A stretch of DNA of 64,000 nt from Sporomusa malonica. Lineage in GTDB: Bacteria > Bacillota > Negativicutes > Sporomusales > Sporomusaceae. Below are positions 1-7,161 of the stretch, in pieces; within the stretch, counting starts at the first letter, position 1, and each line of letters starts with the position of its first letter. The notes beneath the pieces are model-generated. The model had not been told where the DNA came from. It ran no database searches and saw only the letters and a list, made by a program, of their open reading frames with translations. The stretch covers positions 1-64,000 of the forward strand of contig NZ_FWXI01000010.1 in the NCBI RefSeq assembly GCF_900176355.1. The letters are read 5' to 3'. The position numbers were made by a program, and so were the translations under genes.

Positions 1-27
1 ACTGCTATATCGACTCTTTTTAGGCAT
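1..27 (-). CDS. 5' end of a gene running off the window edge
   Basis: An ATG on the minus strand is preceded at good spacing by an AGGGGAG ribosome site, and nine codons (MPKKSRYSS) stay open to the window edge. Too little is visible to name a product. The call rests only on the start signal, so it could be chance. Confidence 0.4.
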
Positions 28-332
28 GAAAATACTCCCCTTTCGGTAACAGGTTTTATTATTTCTCCTGTCTACCTATTGGGGAGCATATCATTGGACA
101 CTGGCGGCTTTGTCAATTTGGTTGCAGTGGGGCATGGTGCGTCACCTCCTGTGTTTGAATATAAAAAAACGCTTTGTCAAATTTTTGTCACAATGGAAAT
201 TTATAATAAACATAATCATTTTGGATATAGTGGCGAAAAATTGTATCATATGCAGTCAAATAATATTGCGGAGTATCAGTTAGGAGACTGACTAATGAAA
301 ACAGATCTCATGCTGGAAAAGGAGTACTCAAT

Positions 333-497
333 ATGGTGATTACTTTGAAGGTTACTAAGGTTCCACCGGTCTATCCTAGTCAAAGAGTATTTATGCAAGA
401 CCGGTTTGTTGATCGAGAATACTTGCCGTTGAAAAAGCCGAGAGTATCTTTTAAGAGTGTTCTTGAAAAAGAAATGCAAGGGATAGTAAGTAAATAG
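333..497 (+). CDS. small hypothetical protein, 54 aa
   Basis: The ATG lies 8 nt after an AAAAGGAG ribosome site. The product is basic and proline-containing (starts MVITLKVTKVPPVYP, ends KEMQGIVSK) with no signal peptide or membrane segment. The FKSVLEKEM-like tail recalls short helical tails of small phage or flagellar-operon proteins, but I do not recognise the family. It sits alone at the start of an accessory region. An overlapping opposite-strand frame has no ribosome site and was left out. Confidence 0.5.
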   Translation: MVITLKVTKVPPVYPSQRVFMQDRFVDREYLPLKKPRVSFKSVLEKEMQGIVSK

Positions 498-592
498 CTA
501 TATATTGCTTGGCTTTCTATACTACTGGGCATAATAAAAGCGCCTCAATAGGAGCTGTATTGAGGAGTTAGCCGAGCGGACCTGAAAGGCAA

Positions 593-617
593 AGAAAAAA
601 GAACCCGAAGGCTCTTA
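593..617 (-). terminator. Rho-independent terminator of the 59-aa gene
   Basis: Read on the minus strand, AAGAGCC-TTCG-GGTTCTT forms a seven-pair stem (with G-U pairs) closed by a TTCG tetraloop and followed by six T. It overlaps the stop codon of the small gene at 615-794. Confidence 0.75.
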
Positions 618-794
618 GTATAGTTGCGTTACGATATCCGCCCTACCAATATTTTTAAGTTTCTCCTTAGCTTCCGTTACTGTTTGCCCAAGTTGAGTTA
701 CCTTTGTCGTACCAGCCTTAGTCAATACATACTCCCCATTGCAATCGACTATTTGCTCCAACAAATCTCTACTCATCCAAATAACCGACTTCAT
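615..794 (-). CDS. small hypothetical protein, 59 aa, phage-like context
   Basis: The frame starts MKSVIWMSRDLLEQIVDC and ends IGRADIVTQLY. The ATG follows a GGGGGT ribosome site, and a terminator overlaps the stop codon, so both ends look real. The product is soluble and mostly helical by composition; no family is recognised. It is the last of four small minus-strand genes (truncated ASCH, 57-aa, HAD, this one) resembling the small-gene strings of prophages. The ribosome site and start codon lie inside a perfect 16-bp inverted repeat (793-844), which suggests translation controlled by a hairpin. Confidence 0.6.
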   Translation of the reverse strand: MKSVIWMSRDLLEQIVDCNGEYVLTKAGTTKVTQLGQTVTEAKEKLKNIGRADIVTQLY

Positions 795-844
795 ATTTTA
801 CCCCCAATCGTTTCTCTTATGATTAACTATTGGGGGTAAAATAT
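793..844. promoter_or_regulatory. perfect 16-bp inverted repeat burying a start codon
   Basis: Bases 793-808 and 829-844 are exact reverse complements separated by a 20-nt loop. On the minus strand the 3' arm holds the GGGGGT ribosome site and most of the ATG of the 59-aa gene. Transcripts from the upstream HAD gene would fold this region and hide the start. No T-run follows, so it is not an ordinary terminator. Confidence 0.6.
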
Positions 845-874
845 TCAGGTTATGGAATAACTGCTGCCCTTTAT

Positions 875-1222
875 CTATTTCTCTTGCCAAGTCCTAAAGG
901 TTTTGATTTTATGCAATAAGCCTTTAGCATCCCCATCGAAAGTCAGCGCCCGATCGTCCACATACACAATAGCCGGCGGCTTATGAGACAGCACATCATC
1001 TACTCCAATATTGTGCCTATCTAGCCATGCTTTGACCGCTTCTAACCCGCCTTCCTGAAAACACCTAGTCGACACAACAACGACTTTATAGTGCTTACGT
1101 ATGTCTATTATTGCTTCTTTAATTCCTTCAACCGGTAGATCGGGTATTACATCTACCCCTTGCCATTTACTTGTGTAGCTATGAATTACCCCGTCAAAGT
1201 CTAATACTATTGTTCGAGCCAT
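875..1222 (-). CDS. HAD-superfamily phosphatase-like protein
   Basis: A 115-aa protein whose N-terminus holds the HAD motif DFDGVI (nucleophile Asp8 and Asp10), a central hydrophobic strand ending STR (motif II region), and a C-terminal YVDDRALTFDGD segment that supplies the metal-binding acids. It has no cap domain, which matches the short HAD hydrolases often found in phages and prophages. A GGGGGG ribosome site precedes the ATG. It belongs to a four-gene minus-strand run with a truncated ASCH gene and two small genes. Substrate is not predictable; nucleotide or sugar phosphate is usual for the family. Confidence 0.75.
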   Translation of the reverse strand: MARTIVLDFDGVIHSYTSKWQGVDVIPDLPVEGIKEAIIDIRKHYKVVVVSTRCFQEGGLEAVKAWLDRHNIGVDDVLSHKPPAIVYVDDRALTFDGDAKGLLHKIKTFRTWQEK

Positions 1223-1233
1223 CGTTATCCCCC

Positions 1234-1407
1234 CTACATACCTCTATTTGCCGTCAATTCTGACTCAATTAACGGACCTTGGTCAATTGATTTTTGGATC
1301 TGGCGACGAAGATCAGCGTTCTCTTTCAATGCCATTAAGTAAGCTTTTGCCAGTTCCGTTCTATCCATATCGCCAACTCTCGTAAAAAGCTCGTCAATTT
1401 CGCACAT
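1234..1407 (-). CDS. small helical hypothetical protein, 57 aa
   Basis: The ATG is preceded by GGGAGGGG at good spacing. The sequence begins MCEIDELFTRVGDMDRTELA and continues with a charged, probably coiled-coil stretch (LMALKENADLRRQIQ), then ends ELTANRGM. The stop lies 11 nt upstream of the HAD gene start, so the two are likely co-transcribed. Family unknown; size and context suggest a phage accessory protein. Confidence 0.6.
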   Translation of the reverse strand: MCEIDELFTRVGDMDRTELAKAYLMALKENADLRRQIQKSIDQGPLIESELTANRGM

Positions 1408-1500
1408 CCACAGCCCCTCCCTTCTAGCAGTTACTGGCTTTCAATAGTAATAACATTTAGTATTGCCGAACTTGTAGCAGCTAAGTCTTCAGTTGTAGTA

Positions 1501-1707
1501 CTACTTGGAGAATGCCCCCACTCCCAAATCCGCTGCATTCCCTTGGTTAATCTCAGGTATACATGCTTTTGCATAGGCTGGAAGGGAAGCACCTGCATGT
1601 ATGGCTAATTGTCCTCTGTATTTCGTAGGCCACGAACGGGTTTCTATCGTCTTGAACCTCCGGACTATAAGTTCAGCCCACGGCTGCAGGATTGTTATGG
1701 CTCTCAT
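1501..1707 (-). pseudogene. ASCH-domain protein, C-terminally truncated
   Basis: The N-terminal 54 residues carry the ASCH signature: QPWAELI, KTIETRSW and RGQLAIHAG, the fold that binds RNA or modified nucleotides. Family members of this type are usually well over 100 residues; here the frame stops at 68, after a tail (GNAADLGVGAFSK) unlike the domain. A second frame overlapping the 3' end is open to about 1430 and reads MQRIWEWGHSPSSTTTEDLA, so an unrelated phage-like 3' part may have been joined by deletion. GAGGAGAG precedes the ATG. Probably a decayed prophage gene. Confidence 0.6.
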
Positions 1708-1795
1708 TAATATTCACTCTCCTCAATATTTTTGTCACACATTTGTCATGGATTTGGGGTATACTGGTCATAAAACCATATAAAGGAGATGTTGT

Positions 1796-2341
1796 ATGAA
1801 AAAGCTTACTTTCTTAATGGCTATCACGTTTGTTCTAGTTACGTTATCAGGAACTGCTCTTGCTTGGAGTGATCGTTCCGAAGGACACCCAGATCAATAT
1901 AATTCTACGCAAAAATGGAATCATTTCTCGGACCTCTCTGAAGACCACCCATTTTTTCGTTTTGCTAAATTAAATGGCAAGCCCGGCTTGTATGTCTGGA
2001 GTGACCGTAACGACGAACAACTCCATATACGAGCAGTTAATAAGAACTCCTGGGGTAATCAACATGTGTACTCTGGTGTGATTCAGACTGATGGAAAATT
2101 CTATAACATTGAGGAAAAACAGCTAGAGAACGGCGATTACGTTAAATTGGATCGTGAGAGGAACACCATCCGTTTTCGTTTTACTGGACGCGGTATGGAT
2201 GGAATTGACTTTAAAGTTAGAGGAGGAGACACCGTCGACTTTGACTTATATAAAGATGGCAAGGAGATGCCAACTAAAGAAATCTGTATAGGTAAAAAAA
2301 GCTGGCATCCCTGGCACAACAACTTCTATTTTGAAAGATAG
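1796..2341 (+). CDS. secreted conserved hypothetical protein
   Basis: A 181-aa protein with a clear Sec signal peptide (KK then a hydrophobic core, cleavage after GTALA near residue 23). The mature part is rich in Trp, His and Asp and looks beta-stranded: WSDRSEGHPDQY, YVWSDRNDEQLHIRAV, and a C-terminal block FTGRGMDGIDFKVRGG followed by VDFDLYKDGKEM. An AAAGGAG site precedes the ATG. It stands alone with its own terminator and is divergent from the truncated ASCH gene. No enzyme motif is seen. Confidence 0.75.
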   Translation: MKKLTFLMAITFVLVTLSGTALAWSDRSEGHPDQYNSTQKWNHFSDLSEDHPFFRFAKLNGKPGLYVWSDRNDEQLHIRAVNKNSWGNQHVYSGVIQTDGKFYNIEEKQLENGDYVKLDRERNTIRFRFTGRGMDGIDFKVRGGDTVDFDLYKDGKEMPTKEICIGKKSWHPWHNNFYFER

Positions 2342-2348
2342 TTTCATT

Positions 2349-2381
2349 ACGGGCGTTTAATTACGCCCGTCTTTTATTTTT
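2349..2381 (+). terminator. Rho-independent terminator of the secreted protein gene
   Basis: ACGGGCGT and ACGCCCGT form a perfect eight-pair stem with a six-base loop, followed by CTTTTATTTTT, eight bases after the stop codon. Confidence 0.9.
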
Positions 2382-2537
2382 ACCCTTATCCCAAGAAAAG
2401 GAGTATGCCTATAGTCTGCGCTAAGTCTTTGGCTATTTTCATAATGATATTCCACTCTTGGGCCCCGCTCCGCCTACTTTGACACAATTGTTCTGTACAA
2501 GCATCACCCTGCATATGATGTACCGGGGGATGTGTAT

Positions 2538-2639
2538 ATGACATTAGATTTTTTACTTGGATCAGGCTCTTTGCTTATTAGTGCTGTCTGTACAGTGCTA
2601 CTAATCTGGTTAATATGTATTTTTACGCCAGGCCATTAA
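2538..2639 (+). CDS. 33-aa single-span membrane peptide
   Basis: The ATG follows a GGGGGATG ribosome site. The peptide starts MTLDFLLGSGSLLISAV and continues through one hydrophobic span, ending IFTPGH. The stop codon lies within its own terminator hairpin. Phage holin-like or toxin-like peptides have this shape, but so do many small membrane proteins of unknown role. The start signal and terminator support it more than the sequence does. Confidence 0.5.
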   Translation: MTLDFLLGSGSLLISAVCTVLLIWLICIFTPGH

Positions 2640-2655
2640 GGTCTGGTTTTTGTTT
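2628..2655 (+). terminator. terminator of the 33-aa peptide gene
   Basis: CCAGGCC (2628-2634) pairs with GGTCTGG (2640-2646, one G-U pair), followed by a run of five T, then GTTT. Confidence 0.65.
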
Positions 2656-2661
2656 GGACGC

Positions 2662-2781
2662 TTACCGCACTATCACTCCGCCTGTAGCAGTCGTAACCAC
2701 CCCGGCAACCGGATGGCACTTATTCTTTTTAACGATAAGATTCCAGGTAGACAACTCCTTTCCACAATTTGTACAACGCAC
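2662..2781 (-). CDS. 39-aa zinc-ribbon-like small protein
   Basis: A GTG start is preceded by AAAGGG at nine bases. The N-terminus reads VRCTNCGKELSTW and a later NKCHP gives a CxxC...CH set able to bind one zinc. The remaining 17 residues are small and hydrophobic with a GG turn. Short Cys-rich proteins of this kind are common in prophages. Convergent with the 33-aa peptide gene. The assignment rests on the Cys pattern and start signal only. Confidence 0.4.
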   Translation of the reverse strand: MRCTNCGKELSTWNLIVKKNKCHPVAGVVTTATGGVIVR

Positions 2782-2823
2782 TTAATCAAACCCTTTACTT
2801 GTCCAATTTCTAAATAAGCCGAC

Positions 2824-3006
2824 TTACTCGGCCTTAACTAGCAAACTAAGCCTCCGCTGAAGAACTTTAGTTAAATCAACACCCAGATTAAGTTTTAAAC
2901 GCTCATTGACGGGTAAAGAATTTCATGCAGCCCAGGCGGCTAGGTGAAAACCTCTGAGGATTATCTCCTTCTCCTCTTCCGTCATTTGATAATTTAATAA
3001 AGGGAT
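2824..3006 (-). pseudogene. small gene with ATC start and an in-frame TGA
   Basis: A strong AGGAGG (3013-3018) precedes, by six bases, the codon ATC followed by PLLNYQMTEEEKEIILRGF. The frame meets TGA at 2925-2923 after HLAAWAA, then stays open for 32 more codons (NSLPVNERLKLNLG and on) to TAA. Amino-acid use is protein-like on both sides of the TGA. The simplest reading is a decayed phage-type gene that lost its ATG and gained a nonsense codon. ATC initiation with readthrough is possible but unsupported. A later ATG at 2985 has no ribosome site at useful distance. Confidence 0.45.
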
Positions 3007-3225
3007 TTTTTTCCTCCTGTCGAAGTGATTTCTATATCAGCCTGCCATTTCAGGTTGGAGGAAACTATGTCAAGTGCTTTGGTCAGGTATACGGATACTG
3101 TCCTTATCTAGACACTGGCTATCCAATCTCAGTTCGATACGCAGCGATTCATTCTTTAGGACTATATTAGATAGGCCGTGGTTTGTTCATTTTTAGAGCC
3201 GGATCAAGTATGTAGGAGTGTAGAT

Positions 3226-3666
3226 ATGATAACGATTAAAAATATCGAGCTCGCGGATTTAGAGCAATATGCCGCATTATGTGAAGAACTGTTCGAATCG
3301 AAAACAAATACAACTCGCTTAAAAACTATCTTACAAAAAATATCTGCTAACCCTGACTATATTCTTATTGGCACAATAGATGCTGAGAGTCAACAACTAC
3401 TTGGCGCAGTAATGGGCATTGTATGTATGGATACTGTTGGGGAGTGTCGCCCATTTATGGTTATTGAAAATGTTGTTGTCAGTCAGAAGAGCCGCAGGCT
3501 AGGAATCGGGAAGAAATTGATGAGCTACATAGAAGATCGCGCCCGTGAACGTAACTGCTATTTCACTATGTTTACATCCACTGCTAAAAGAAAAGAAGCT
3601 CATGCATTTTATGAGTCTATTGGCTACCCAAAAGGCGTTGTTCAAGGATTTAAGAAGTATTTATAA
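3226..3666 (+). CDS. GNAT-family N-acetyltransferase
   Basis: A 146-aa single-domain GNAT protein. The acetyl-CoA pyrophosphate loop is RRLGIGKKL, after the beta-4 strand IENVVVSQ; the C-terminal beta-alpha unit AKRKEAHAFYESIGY is typical of small-molecule acetyltransferases. The ATG at 3226 follows TAGGAG; the upstream in-frame GTG at 3178 has no ribosome site and was rejected. The substrate is unknown. It starts a plus-strand group of small genes (3226-5971) in the accessory region. Confidence 0.85.
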   Translation: MITIKNIELADLEQYAALCEELFESKTNTTRLKTILQKISANPDYILIGTIDAESQQLLGAVMGIVCMDTVGECRPFMVIENVVVSQKSRRLGIGKKLMSYIEDRARERNCYFTMFTSTAKRKEAHAFYESIGYPKGVVQGFKKYL

Positions 3667-3733
3667 CCGGCAGTACCGAGCAACATGGTGGATATTAACT
3701 TATAAACGACTAATATTCATAGAGGTGTTCTCC

Positions 3734-3919
3734 ATGGCACTAACCAAAGAACAAAAGAAAAAAATCTATGAGGAAGAACTCGAACGTAGTAAAGCCCGTG
3801 AACGTATTGAGGCAGAACGTGCTCGAAAGCAGCAGCCAAAAACTTCACGTGTTAAAGATTGGATTATTGCCCTAGGTTTTTTGCTTATGTTATATGTGGT
3901 GTTTGGTGGAGGTAAGTAA
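3734..3919 (+). CDS. 61-aa charged, single-span membrane protein
   Basis: The first 38 residues are highly charged and probably form a coiled coil (MALTKEQKKKIYEEELERSK), followed by one membrane span (WIIALGFLLMLYVVF) and a short glycine-rich end. AGAGGTG precedes the ATG. The layout of cytoplasmic helix plus C-terminal anchor is common in small Firmicute proteins of unknown role. The gap to the next gene is 18 bases, so they are likely co-expressed. Confidence 0.65.
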   Translation: MALTKEQKKKIYEEELERSKARERIEAERARKQQPKTSRVKDWIIALGFLLMLYVVFGGGK

Positions 3920-3937
3920 AATTAGGGGGTGCGTGTC

Positions 3938-4351
3938 GTGCCAAAATCTATCCTCCACGACATTCTAATCTCAGCCAAGAAATCTACCAATGAACCACAA
4001 AATACTGCCTACTTGACAAACAAAGTTATGATTATGGGCTCAGTATTGTTATTTATTTCAGCATTTATATTCATCAAAAATCATTCAATTACAGCTCTCA
4101 TATTAGGAGTTTGTGGCATTGCCGTATTGATTGCCGGAGCTACAAAAAATGCTACGACTATAGATAATACAGCGCAAAACATACGCAAGCTATGCGGCAA
4201 TTGCGCAGCTAGGTGCGAGTCAGATTGGACTTATTGCGCTCAATGTGGCTCTACTCTAACTACTCAAAGTGATCAAGGTTGCCCCCATTGCGGAATGAAG
4301 ACTGAAACTGATTGGAAGTTTTGTGCACATTGTACTAAGTTACTTAATTAG
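3938..4351 (+). CDS. membrane protein with C-terminal double zinc ribbon
   Basis: A 137-aa protein with two hydrophobic spans (IMGSVLLFISAFIFI, then ALILGVCGIAVLIAG) and a C-terminal part with CGNC...CAQCG and CPHCG...CAHC, two treble-clef-like zinc sites. I chose the GTG at 3938 because GGGGG lies eight bases upstream; an in-frame GTG at 3929 overlaps that site. The domain order resembles the zinc-ribbon membrane proteins common in Firmicutes. Function unknown. Confidence 0.65.
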   Translation: MPKSILHDILISAKKSTNEPQNTAYLTNKVMIMGSVLLFISAFIFIKNHSITALILGVCGIAVLIAGATKNATTIDNTAQNIRKLCGNCAARCESDWTYCAQCGSTLTTQSDQGCPHCGMKTETDWKFCAHCTKLLN

Positions 4352-4408
4352 CGCACATTATTCTCATATTTTTGTGCCTTGAGCACAGCGAAAGAAATGA
4401 TGGTTTTT

Positions 4409-4936
4409 ATGGATGAAATTGAATTAGTATTACCAAGTAAAGATCTCGAGATGGCAGCACTCGAGTATAAAGAAGAGCACTTTGATAACCAAGAATATGA
4501 GCTTCATGGAAGTTCTCTTTTTGACAAGACAGATTCATATGATGATTGGCTAGAGCAGTTAAAAAACAACTCAAATGAAACTACAGTAAATCCCGACTGG
4601 GTAGTTTCAACCACAGTTTTTGCTATTCGCAAACGCGATAGTAAGATTGTTGGTATGGTTGATATTAGACATACTTTAAATGAGTTTCTGAGAACTTATG
4701 GCGGGAATATAGGTTATGGTGTGCGGCCTTCTGAACGGAACAAAGGATACGCTACTGAGATTCTCAAATTAGCTTTGAAGTATTGCAAACAATTGCCTTT
4801 GCAAAGAGTAATGCTCGCTTGCTATAAAGACAATGCGGCTTCGAGAAAAACAATCATACATTGTGGAGGTATTCTAGAAAAAGAATTCGTATATACAGAT
4901 GGCAAAACTATACAGAAATTCTGGATTGACCTATGA
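4409..4936 (+). CDS. GNAT acetyltransferase, RimJ/RimL-like
   Basis: About 175 residues with a long N-terminal part, then VVSTTVFAIRKRDSKIVG, the beta-4 strand GNIGYGVRP and the coenzyme loop ERNKGYATEIL, then a KDNAASRKTI segment typical of RimJ/RimL relatives. The start is uncertain: ATGs at 4397, 4400 and 4409 are all in frame and none has a strong ribosome site; a TTG at 4379 is also possible. Substrate unknown. Likely co-transcribed with the genes before it. Confidence 0.8.
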   Translation: MDEIELVLPSKDLEMAALEYKEEHFDNQEYELHGSSLFDKTDSYDDWLEQLKNNSNETTVNPDWVVSTTVFAIRKRDSKIVGMVDIRHTLNEFLRTYGGNIGYGVRPSERNKGYATEILKLALKYCKQLPLQRVMLACYKDNAASRKTIIHCGGILEKEFVYTDGKTIQKFWIDL

Positions 4937-5017
4937 AAAGCAAGCATAAAGTAAGGCTCATTAACAAATTCAGCTTCAATAATTAGGCAGTATATTAAAA
5001 ATTGGAGGATATATAAC

Positions 5018-5209
5018 ATGCGTAAATACAGAGTACTTGAAGTAAAGAAAAAAGGTATGCTTGGAACATCAAGACTTGATGGAGAACGCCTTGAAAGTAT
5101 TCTTAATGCAGAAGCGAAAGATGGCTGGATCTTTGATAAGCATATTTCAAGTGAAACCTTAATTCTTGATAAAGACACGGTTATGCTCATTTTTTATAAA
5201 GAAGTTTAG
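5018..5209 (+). CDS. DUF4177-family protein
   Basis: A 63-aa protein matching the DUF4177 pattern: N-terminal KYRVLEVKKKG, middle LESILNAEAKDGWIFDK and C-terminal strand VMLIFYKEV. TTGGAGG lies upstream of the ATG. These small alpha/beta proteins are widespread in Firmicutes and have no known function. Confidence 0.8.
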   Translation: MRKYRVLEVKKKGMLGTSRLDGERLESILNAEAKDGWIFDKHISSETLILDKDTVMLIFYKEV

Positions 5210-5386
5210 ATTATATAACGAGTATACTTATAAGTCTGGTAGTTGGTCATGTGATAGCTCCAGGGCTTTATTTAGCCACGCCTGAGGCACGAATATGTGA
5301 ATTGCTTATTAAGGCTGGTGGCGCCGGTGAGACGGTAGCTTTGAAGGCTGCTTTTATATCTATTACTATGAAATGAGGTAATTGAC

Positions 5387-5971
5387 TTGTATCATACCGC
5401 CACAAGTATTAATTCGGAACAGTTACATGAGTTTATCAGCAAATATCAGCATCAAGAAAAATTCATGGCTTTTTGCAAAGACTGTCATAATTATAATACC
5501 CTTTGGTCTTGCCCTCCTCTGCAATTTGATGCTAATCAATTGCTACTAGGCTTTAATTATATCTACATTATTGGTGTCAAGGTAATCTATGATGCAGAAA
5601 CCATTGAGTTAGCCAATACCAGTGACAAAATCAAAGAAATTACCACGCAATCTTTACGAGAAGTAAAAAATAAACTATCAAATATACTGCTTGACTTAGA
5701 ACGCCAAATTCCGGATAGCATTAGTTTAGCATCTGGCGGATGTCACATATGTCAGCGTTGTAGTAGATGTGATAATCTACCCTGCAAATATCCTGAAAAA
5801 ATGCGTCATTCTTTAGATGCTTTTGGCTTTGATCTTACAGCAATTACGTCCGATTTACTTCAGATAGAATTAAAATGGTCAAAGGATAGCTTACCTGAAT
5901 ACTACACATTAATTCACGCATTGTTAACGAAACATTCTTTGGGGGATATGTTGGAGAACATAAGCATATAG
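5387..5971 (+). CDS. DUF2284 metal-binding protein
   Basis: A 194-aa protein with the DUF2284 cysteine pattern: CKDC near residue 31, WSCPP near residue 45, and CHICQRCSRC with a following CKYP near residue 120-135, suited to an Fe-S cluster or other metal. It starts at TTG with TGAGGT upstream; no better start exists in frame. The family occurs mainly in anaerobes, with no proven role. Confidence 0.75.
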   Translation: MYHTATSINSEQLHEFISKYQHQEKFMAFCKDCHNYNTLWSCPPLQFDANQLLLGFNYIYIIGVKVIYDAETIELANTSDKIKEITTQSLREVKNKLSNILLDLERQIPDSISLASGGCHICQRCSRCDNLPCKYPEKMRHSLDAFGFDLTAITSDLLQIELKWSKDSLPEYYTLIHALLTKHSLGDMLENISI

Positions 5972-6191
5972 CTCCCTAGCACAATAAACCTAACGGCCAG
6001 AGTACGTAGGCGATGGGTTTGGGTGCCGAGGAAGTAGTAAAACTTACTATTGGAGGGATTATTATGTCAAAACCTTTGAGTTTAGCGGTACCGGCTTTGG
6101 TTATCTCTGGTTAGTCATATGGACTTATTCTGCTCAACAAGAGATGATATTAAAGAAGCATTACGCCGGGAAAAGGAAAGCATAGAACAAA

Positions 6192-6216
6192 AAACCCGCG
6201 AAAATTTCGCGGGTTT
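6192..6216. terminator. bidirectional terminator hairpin
   Basis: AAACCCGCG and CGCGGGTTT form a perfect nine-pair stem with a seven-base AT loop, A-rich on the left and TTT on the right. Confidence 0.7.
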
Positions 6217-6236
6217 CAATTATTTCCGGATTTGCA

Positions 6237-6268
6237 TGGTGGAGGCGAAGTTCATCGACCCCCTGTCC
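6237..6268 (-). other. degenerate tmRNA (ssrA) 3'-end-like sequence
   Basis: On the minus strand this reads GGACAGGGGGTCGATG then AACTTCGCCTCCACCA. The ends match the usual tmRNA 3' terminus (GGAC..., CGCCTCCACCA), but the T-arm cannot pair and there is no tmRNA body next to it. Such 3' ends are left when elements integrate in ssrA. It is not a working RNA gene. Confidence 0.4.
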
Positions 6269-6419
6269 ATTGGTCTAAAGAAATCTTAAACCCTTATTTT
6301 CATAAGAGTTCAAAGCATTTTTTTCGTTAACTGTGATACGGTTCTCTAAATCATTGTAACAGCAAAATAATTTTCTTTTAACTAAGTAGCTAAGTCAAGC
6401 CTGACCCTAGTTTTTTGTT

Positions 6420-7070
6420 CTAACGCCCCCGATACAGTACTCGTAGATAAATACTCATTAAAACAATGATTACGGCAACTACCACTGCCATTGATAAAGA
6501 TTGGAACAAGACATTGCCAAAATAGCTAAACGCGATAGCACCAGGCACACTGCCCATCACTGTTGCCGAAACATATGGCCAAAATCGCACCTTCGACAAT
6601 CCGGCAAGAAAACTAACAGCATCCCATGGTAAAACGGGGGCTAGACGCATAATCAATACTGTTCTGAACCCATGCCTCGCTGCCTGATTATCTAGCTCGT
6701 CAAGTAGTACCCACTTAGACCAAAAACGCTTGAGCTTATCACGCCCCAGCAGCCGAGCTACTCCAAAGCACAAAGCGGCCCCGAGGGCTGTACCGATAAT
6801 TAGGTATATTGCTCCCCACAGTGGCCCGAACGCTAAGCCGCCAGCGACGGCCAAGATAATAGCTGGAAAGAAAAAAAACGGGCGAAAAACATTGCATAAA
6901 ATATAGAGTAGCGGGCTCCAGTATCCTAAGGACAGAATCGTGTCACGAATCGTCTCTGTTTTAAACCGTTCGATGCCGAACTCATGAACATATAGAATGC
7001 CTAGTACGATAAAACCTGCAAAATATCCGGCTGCTGCTGGCTTAAATGCCGTTTGATTGTAGTATCTCAT
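6420..7070 (-). CDS. TVP38/TMEM64-family membrane protein
   Basis: A 216-aa integral membrane protein of the DedA/VTT superfamily. It shows the re-entrant segment FRPFFFFPAIILAVAGGL with FGPLWGAIY, and a second conserved stretch RLAPVLPWDAVSFLAGLSKV, then a GSVPGAIAFSYFGN segment and a last span. Family members act in lipid or ion traffic across the membrane; the bacterial substrate is not settled. It lies alone between intergenic remnants. Confidence 0.85.
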   Translation of the reverse strand: MRYYNQTAFKPAAAGYFAGFIVLGILYVHEFGIERFKTETIRDTILSLGYWSPLLYILCNVFRPFFFFPAIILAVAGGLAFGPLWGAIYLIIGTALGAALCFGVARLLGRDKLKRFWSKWVLLDELDNQAARHGFRTVLIMRLAPVLPWDAVSFLAGLSKVRFWPYVSATVMGSVPGAIAFSYFGNVLFQSLSMAVVVAVIIVLMSIYLRVLYRGR

Positions 7071-7161
7071 AAGGATTAATTATAGTCGCTATATCACTTA
7101 AATGTAAAGAAGAATATTGTTTTAAATAATTTTTAGATACCCCTATAGAATTAAAACCACC

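Larger units (their letters stand above)
5972..6419. other. intergenic remnant region
   Basis: There is no credible full-length gene here. A GGAGGG ribosome site and ATG at 6063 open a frame of only 16 codons (MSKPLSLAVPALVISG). A bidirectional terminator lies at 6192-6216 and a tmRNA-3'-end-like stretch at 6237-6268. The composition suggests leftovers of inserted DNA. Confidence 0.5.

Noticed and set aside
79..291. 70-codon plus-strand frame
   Set aside because: It starts at TTG without a ribosome site and has a non-protein-like composition. The other strand has better start signals.
562..590. Stretch like the first 28 bases of a tRNA-Ser
   Set aside because: GGAGTTAGCCGAGCGG resembles a tRNA-Ser 5' end, but no anticodon arm, T-arm or acceptor 3' strand follows.
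624..839. 71-codon plus-strand frame
   Set aside because: It is antisense to the 59-aa gene, which has a ribosome site and a terminator.
5229..5374. Open stretch reading LVVGHVIAPGLYLATPEARI
   Set aside because: No ATG or ribosome site; at most a short remnant.
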